DNA of 6,359 bases from Patescibacteria group bacterium (GTDB taxonomy: Bacteria > Patescibacteriota > Minisyncoccia > Portnoybacterales > UBA2143), in assembly GCA_018829245.1 (NCBI GenBank), contig JAHJUH010000019.1, forward strand, positions 1-6,359, written 5' to 3'. A program made the translations under genes and the position numbers. Under the pieces are notes generated by a model, which saw nothing but the letters and a program-made list of their open reading frames with translations, did not search any database and was not told the origin of the DNA. Numbering within the stretch: the first letter of the stretch is position 1; every line of letters starts with the position of its first letter. Shown one piece after another: positions 4,035 through 6,359 of the stretch.

Positions 4035-4394
4035 ATGATCAAAAATAACAAATATAATTTAGAAGAAAGAACTGCAAAATTTGCTGAAGATATTATTGAT
4101 TTAGTTAGAAAGATGAATAAAAATGAAGTTAATAAAAGAATAATTACGCAGGTAGTAGCTTCTGGCGGGTCAATTGGCGCTAATTATTGTGAAGCTACTG
4201 AAGCGGAAAGTAAAAAAGATTTTATACATAAAATAAGCATTGCTAAAAAAGAAATTAAAGAAACAAAACATTGGTTAAGATTATTAGCTAGAAGCAATCC
4301 AGAATGCAAAGATAAAATTAGATTATTATGGCAGGAAGCGCAAGAATTATTATTGATTTTTTCTAAAACTATTAGAACAACTAAAGGCAAGTAA
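4035..4394 (+). CDS. Four-helix-bundle protein, 23S rRNA-intervening-sequence (S23) family
   Basis: 119 residues from the ATG, the usual length. A TTG two codons earlier (4029) is possible but less likely. Family marks in order: NLEERTAKFAEDIIDL, NKRIITQVVASGGSIGANYCEA, ESKKDFIHKISIAKKEIKETKHWLRLL and a final helix LWQEAQELLLIFSKTI. These are the four amphipathic helices of the S23/IVS family, named for genes found in intervening sequences of 23S rRNA. Relatives include the Avd accessory protein of diversity-generating retroelements. No rRNA, reverse transcriptase or variable repeat is near, so it is a stand-alone copy, as is common in Patescibacteria. Its cellular role is unknown, with nucleic-acid binding likely from its basic surface. 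It separates dprA from comM and lies between 19-bp direct repeats, which suggests insertion. Confidence 0.9.
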   Translation: MIKNNKYNLEERTAKFAEDIIDLVRKMNKNEVNKRIITQVVASGGSIGANYCEATEAESKKDFIHKISIAKKEIKETKHWLRLLARSNPECKDKIRLLWQEAQELLLIFSKTIRTTKGK

Positions 4395-4399
4395 AATTT

Positions 4400-4418
4400 T
4401 CAAGTATCAAGTATCAAT
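4400..4418 (+). repeat. 19-bp direct repeat, right flank of the four-helix-bundle gene
   Basis: Exact second copy of 3993-4011. It is followed by ATGATCA, which is also found just inside the left end at 4035-4041. The next 60 bases are ATTGAAAATT-type low-complexity DNA ending in ACTTGATA, an inverted form of the TATCAAGT unit. Confidence 0.8.
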
Positions 4419-4481
4419 GATCATTTAAAAATTGAAAATTCATTGAGAGTTGAAAATTGAAACTTGATAATTAATAAGTTT

Positions 4482-5999
4482 ATGTTAACTAAAATTCCAT
4501 CGGTCTTATATTCTGGATTGGAAGCTTTGCCAGTAGATGTAGAGGTTAATGTGGCGTTCCGCGGCTTGCCTGGATTTGAAATTGTCGGTTTGCCCAGTAA
4601 GTCGGTAGATGAAAGCCGAGAAAGAGTTAAGGCCGCGATTATTAATTCTGGCATGGATTTTCCAGCTAAGAAAATTACAATAAATTTAGCGCCAGCTGAT
4701 ATTCCCAAGCAAGGTTCTTTTTATGACTTATCAATTGCTGTGGGGATTTTGTCCGCAATAATGGATTTTCCTATTCCAGAGAAATCGTTATTCTTTGGCG
4801 AGCTTTCTTTTGACGGTTCTCTGCGGCATACTAAAGGAGCTTTTCTTTTAGCTTTATTTGCTAAGGAGCATGGTTTTAAAAATGTTTTTCTGCCAAAGGA
4901 TTCAGCCAATGAAGCGTCTGTGTTTTCATCAATTAATGTTTATCCAGTAGAGCGTCTTTCTCAATTATTAGCTCATTTATTTAACCGGCAGAAGATTATA
5001 AAAGCAAAATCGCGAAAATCAGATGATGTTGATTTAAGTAATAGTGAATTTGATATGAGAGAGGTCTTAGGCCAAGAGCAAGCCAAGAGAGCTATGGAAA
5101 TAACAGCTGCGGGCGGGCATAATGTTATTATGGTTGGCAGTCCGGGTTCTGGCAAAACAATGCTAGCTCGGGCTTTGCCTGGAATCCTGCCTCCATTGAG
5201 CGAACAGGAGTCATTGGAAACAACTAAGATTTATTCTGTTAGCGGCAATATTCCTCCAGGCGCTTCAATAATTAAAAATCGTTCTTTTAGATCTCCTCAT
5301 CATTCTACTTCTTTAGCTGGTTTGGTTGGAGGAGGGACTAATCCTCAACCCGGCGAAATTACTTTAGCTCATAGAGGAGTGCTTTTTCTGGATGAGTTTA
5401 ATGAATTTTCACGTTCAATTTTAGAATCGCTTCGTCAGCCATTAGAAGATGGCGTGGTAACTATTGCTCGAGCTAAAACAAGGATAAAATATCCAGCCAG
5501 ATTTATTTTAGTTGCTTCAGCTAATCCTTGTCCTTGTGGTTATTTGGATCATCCTAAAAAAGAATGCGTTTGTACGCCGCGAGAAATTAAAAGATATAGT
5601 AAAAAAATTTCAGGTCCTATTTTAGACAGAATAGATCTTCATATAAGAGTGCCTATAGTTGATATTGATGAATTGTCTCAAGACAAAAGAGCAGATAGAT
5701 TTTTAAAGAGTTCAGAGTTAATTAGGGAACAGGTTTGCAAGGCGAGGGAAATCCAACAAAAGAGATTTAGAGATATGCCCATTCATAGCAACGCTGAAAT
5801 GAGAAATAAAGATATTAAAAAATATTGTTTTTTATCTAAGGAAGTGGAAAGAGTTCTTAAACAGGCAGCAATTGCTTTTCAGCTTTCAGCTCGTTCTTAT
5901 TTCAAGATGATAAAGATTGCTCGGACTATCGCTGATTTAGAAGGAATAGAAATAATAAGCGTTGCTCATATGGCCGAGGCCTTGCAATATAGGCAGTAA
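4482..5999 (+). CDS. comM: ComM/YifB family Mg-chelatase-like AAA+ ATPase
   Basis: 505 residues from the ATG at 4482, matching the family's usual start (ML.K..S....GLEA..V.VEV). An upstream TTG at 4464 would only add IINKF. ComM is a hexameric helicase that drives branch migration of D-loops during natural transformation. In order: an N-terminal Lon-protease-like (ChlI) domain with GLPGFEIVGL, ESRERVKAAI and KKITINLAPAD..K.GS.YDL; linker; AAA+ core with EVLGQEQAKRAMEIAAGG-type motif, Walker A GSPGSGKT (219-226, K225), FRSPHHS, and Walker B VLFLDEF (D304, E305). Then come ANPCPCG with C350/C352 and C362/C364 (a likely zinc site), SGPILDRIDLHI with the arginine finger, and a C-terminal Mg-chelatase helical domain (LSARSYFKMIKIARTIADLE). 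All key residues are present. No good ribosome site is seen. It shares a cluster with dprA and yraN, as in many bacteria. Confidence 0.95.
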   Translation: MLTKIPSVLYSGLEALPVDVEVNVAFRGLPGFEIVGLPSKSVDESRERVKAAIINSGMDFPAKKITINLAPADIPKQGSFYDLSIAVGILSAIMDFPIPEKSLFFGELSFDGSLRHTKGAFLLALFAKEHGFKNVFLPKDSANEASVFSSINVYPVERLSQLLAHLFNRQKIIKAKSRKSDDVDLSNSEFDMREVLGQEQAKRAMEITAAGGHNVIMVGSPGSGKTMLARALPGILPPLSEQESLETTKIYSVSGNIPPGASIIKNRSFRSPHHSTSLAGLVGGGTNPQPGEITLAHRGVLFLDEFNEFSRSILESLRQPLEDGVVTIARAKTRIKYPARFILVASANPCPCGYLDHPKKECVCTPREIKRYSKKISGPILDRIDLHIRVPIVDIDELSQDKRADRFLKSSELIREQVCKAREIQQKRFRDMPIHSNAEMRNKDIKKYCFLSKEVERVLKQAAIAFQLSARSYFKMIKIARTIADLEGIEIISVAHMAEALQYRQ

Positions 6000-6063
6000 G
6001 AATTTAGTCGCTCATGTTTAGATTTTTTTATAATTAAAGGAACGTCCTTAAAAATACTAATTC

Positions 6064-6123
6064 AAGGACAGTCTTTCAAAATGATGTTCTTGGAACAAGG
6101 ACGTCATTTTAAGGACTGTCCTT
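6064..6123 (+). repeat. Hairpin arm A of the composite element
   Basis: AAGGACAGTC (6064-6073) pairs with GACTGTCCTT (6114-6123), 10 perfect bp, extended by UUU/AAG with one wobble. After a bulged C, AAAATGA (6078-6084) pairs with TCATTTT (6104-6110). The tip is TGTTC-TTG-GAACA, with a 6-nt bulge on the 3' side. The wobble forms only on the plus strand. Confidence 0.8.
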
Positions 6124-6137
6124 AATCTTAAAAGAAT

Positions 6138-6206
6138 TTAAGGACCGTCCTATGAAATTACGTCGTTGCCTCTGGCAACAACATATTTCATTATGACGGT
6201 CCTTAA
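6138..6206 (+). repeat. Hairpin arm B of the composite element
   Basis: TTAAGGACCGTC (6138-6149) pairs with GACGGTCCTTAA (6195-6206), 12 perfect bp. ATGAAAT (6152-6158) pairs with ATTTCAT (6185-6191), and the tip is GTTGCC-TCT-GGCAAC. The layout (outer stem, small loop, 7-bp stem, tip hairpin) copies arm A with different bases, so the shape is kept while the sequence differs. Confidence 0.85.
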
Positions 6207-6237
6207 GAATAGTTAAGAACGTTCCTTAGAAGAAAAA

Positions 6238-6359
6238 ATGAAAGATACAGTTTGGAAAATAGGGGAGGCGGCTGCTAAAGAATATTTGGAAAATAATGGG
6301 TATCAAATTATTGAGCAGAATTATCAAACTAAATATTCTGAAATTGATTTGATTGTTAA
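6238..6359 (+). CDS. yraN: YraN family (UPF0102) nuclease-fold protein, 3' partial
   Basis: Only the first 40 codons are in the window. Residues GEAAAKEYLENNGYQIIEQNY (9-29) and SEIDLIV (34-40) match the family's G..aA..yL...G..Il..N....GEIDLI pattern. Here Ser replaces the usual Gly before EID. E35 and D37 belong to the PD-(D/E)XK-type core; the following EVK part is off the end. The function is unsettled, though relatives lie with comM and dprA in many genomes, as here. The ATG at 6238 follows an A-run with only a weak AGAAG site and lies 10 bases past the composite hairpin. Confidence 0.85.
   Translation, partial: MKDTVWKIGEAAAKEYLENNGYQIIEQNYQTKYSEIDLIV

Larger units (their letters stand above)
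6037..6227. repeat. 191-bp composite palindromic element between comM and yraN
   Basis: The outer ends AAGGAACGTCCTTAA (6037-6051) and TTAAGAACGTTCCTT (6213-6227) pair at 14 of 15 positions. They enclose two long hairpins (6064-6123 and 6138-6206), so the strand folds as a three-arm junction. All stems share the AAGGAC/GTCCTT theme. There is no ORF. TATAAT lies just upstream (6029-6034) without a clear -35; if used, the element would be the yraN leader. A non-autonomous palindromic repeat is the likeliest nature. Confidence 0.7.

Noticed and set aside
4035..4394. Evidence of a 23S rRNA intervening sequence or diversity-generating retroelement
   Set aside because: The protein family is associated with both, but no rRNA sequence, reverse transcriptase, template repeat or variable region lies in the window.
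6000..6036. Terminator after comM
   Set aside because: There is a T-run at 6023-6029 but no GC-rich stem before it.

Overview
The window looks like a chromosomal stretch from a small-genome, AT-rich bacterium, most plausibly a Candidate Phyla Radiation (Patescibacteria, Parcubacteria-like) lineage. The grounds are the A/T-rich, lysine- and isoleucine-heavy proteins, a short DprA with no N-terminal SAM domain, a stand-alone 23S-IVS-type four-helix-bundle protein, a DUF4143 ATPase, and many small palindromic repeats. TAA, TAG and TGA all end genes here, so there is no sign of a recoded TGA. The phylum is an inference; there is no rRNA to confirm it.

Left part (1-1539), accessory. It opens with the 3' end of a small protein resembling stand-alone BECR/RelE-type nuclease domains. 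Its stop codon lies inside a terminator hairpin. Converging on that hairpin from the minus strand is an apparent unannotated small RNA of about 85 nt, with a consensus promoter (TTGACA, 18 bp, TATAAT) and a compact three-way junction. Next come a broken zinc-ribbon transposase remnant, a palindrome over a possible promoter, and a minus-strand coiled-coil gene built on a 51-bp tandem repeat. The leader of that gene can fold in two mutually exclusive ways, one hiding the start codon. The rest of the gap to 1539 holds a degenerate palindromic repeat and the promoter of the next gene.

Main block (1500-6359), all plus strand: a DUF4143-type AAA ATPase overlapping dprA by 4 bp (ATGA), a four-helix-bundle gene, comM (yifB) and the start of yraN. 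dprA, comM and yraN are a widely conserved DNA-processing/natural-transformation neighbourhood. DprA loads RecA on incoming single-stranded DNA, ComM is a branch-migration helicase for recombination intermediates, and YraN is a nuclease-fold protein of unsettled role. The four-helix-bundle gene interrupts this set between two 19-bp direct repeats and looks like an insertion.

The strongest theme is small mobile or palindromic DNA. One hairpin repeat family occurs three times: once between genes and twice in tandem inside dprA, where it adds about 63 in-frame residues to the protein. A different REP-like repeat adds about 27 more residues in the dprA linker. A 191-bp composite hairpin with three arms sits between comM and yraN, and a solo end of the same type lies at about 780. 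This resembles the in-gene palindromic elements known from Rickettsia. The other main candidate for an undescribed element is the minus-strand small RNA at 371-455.
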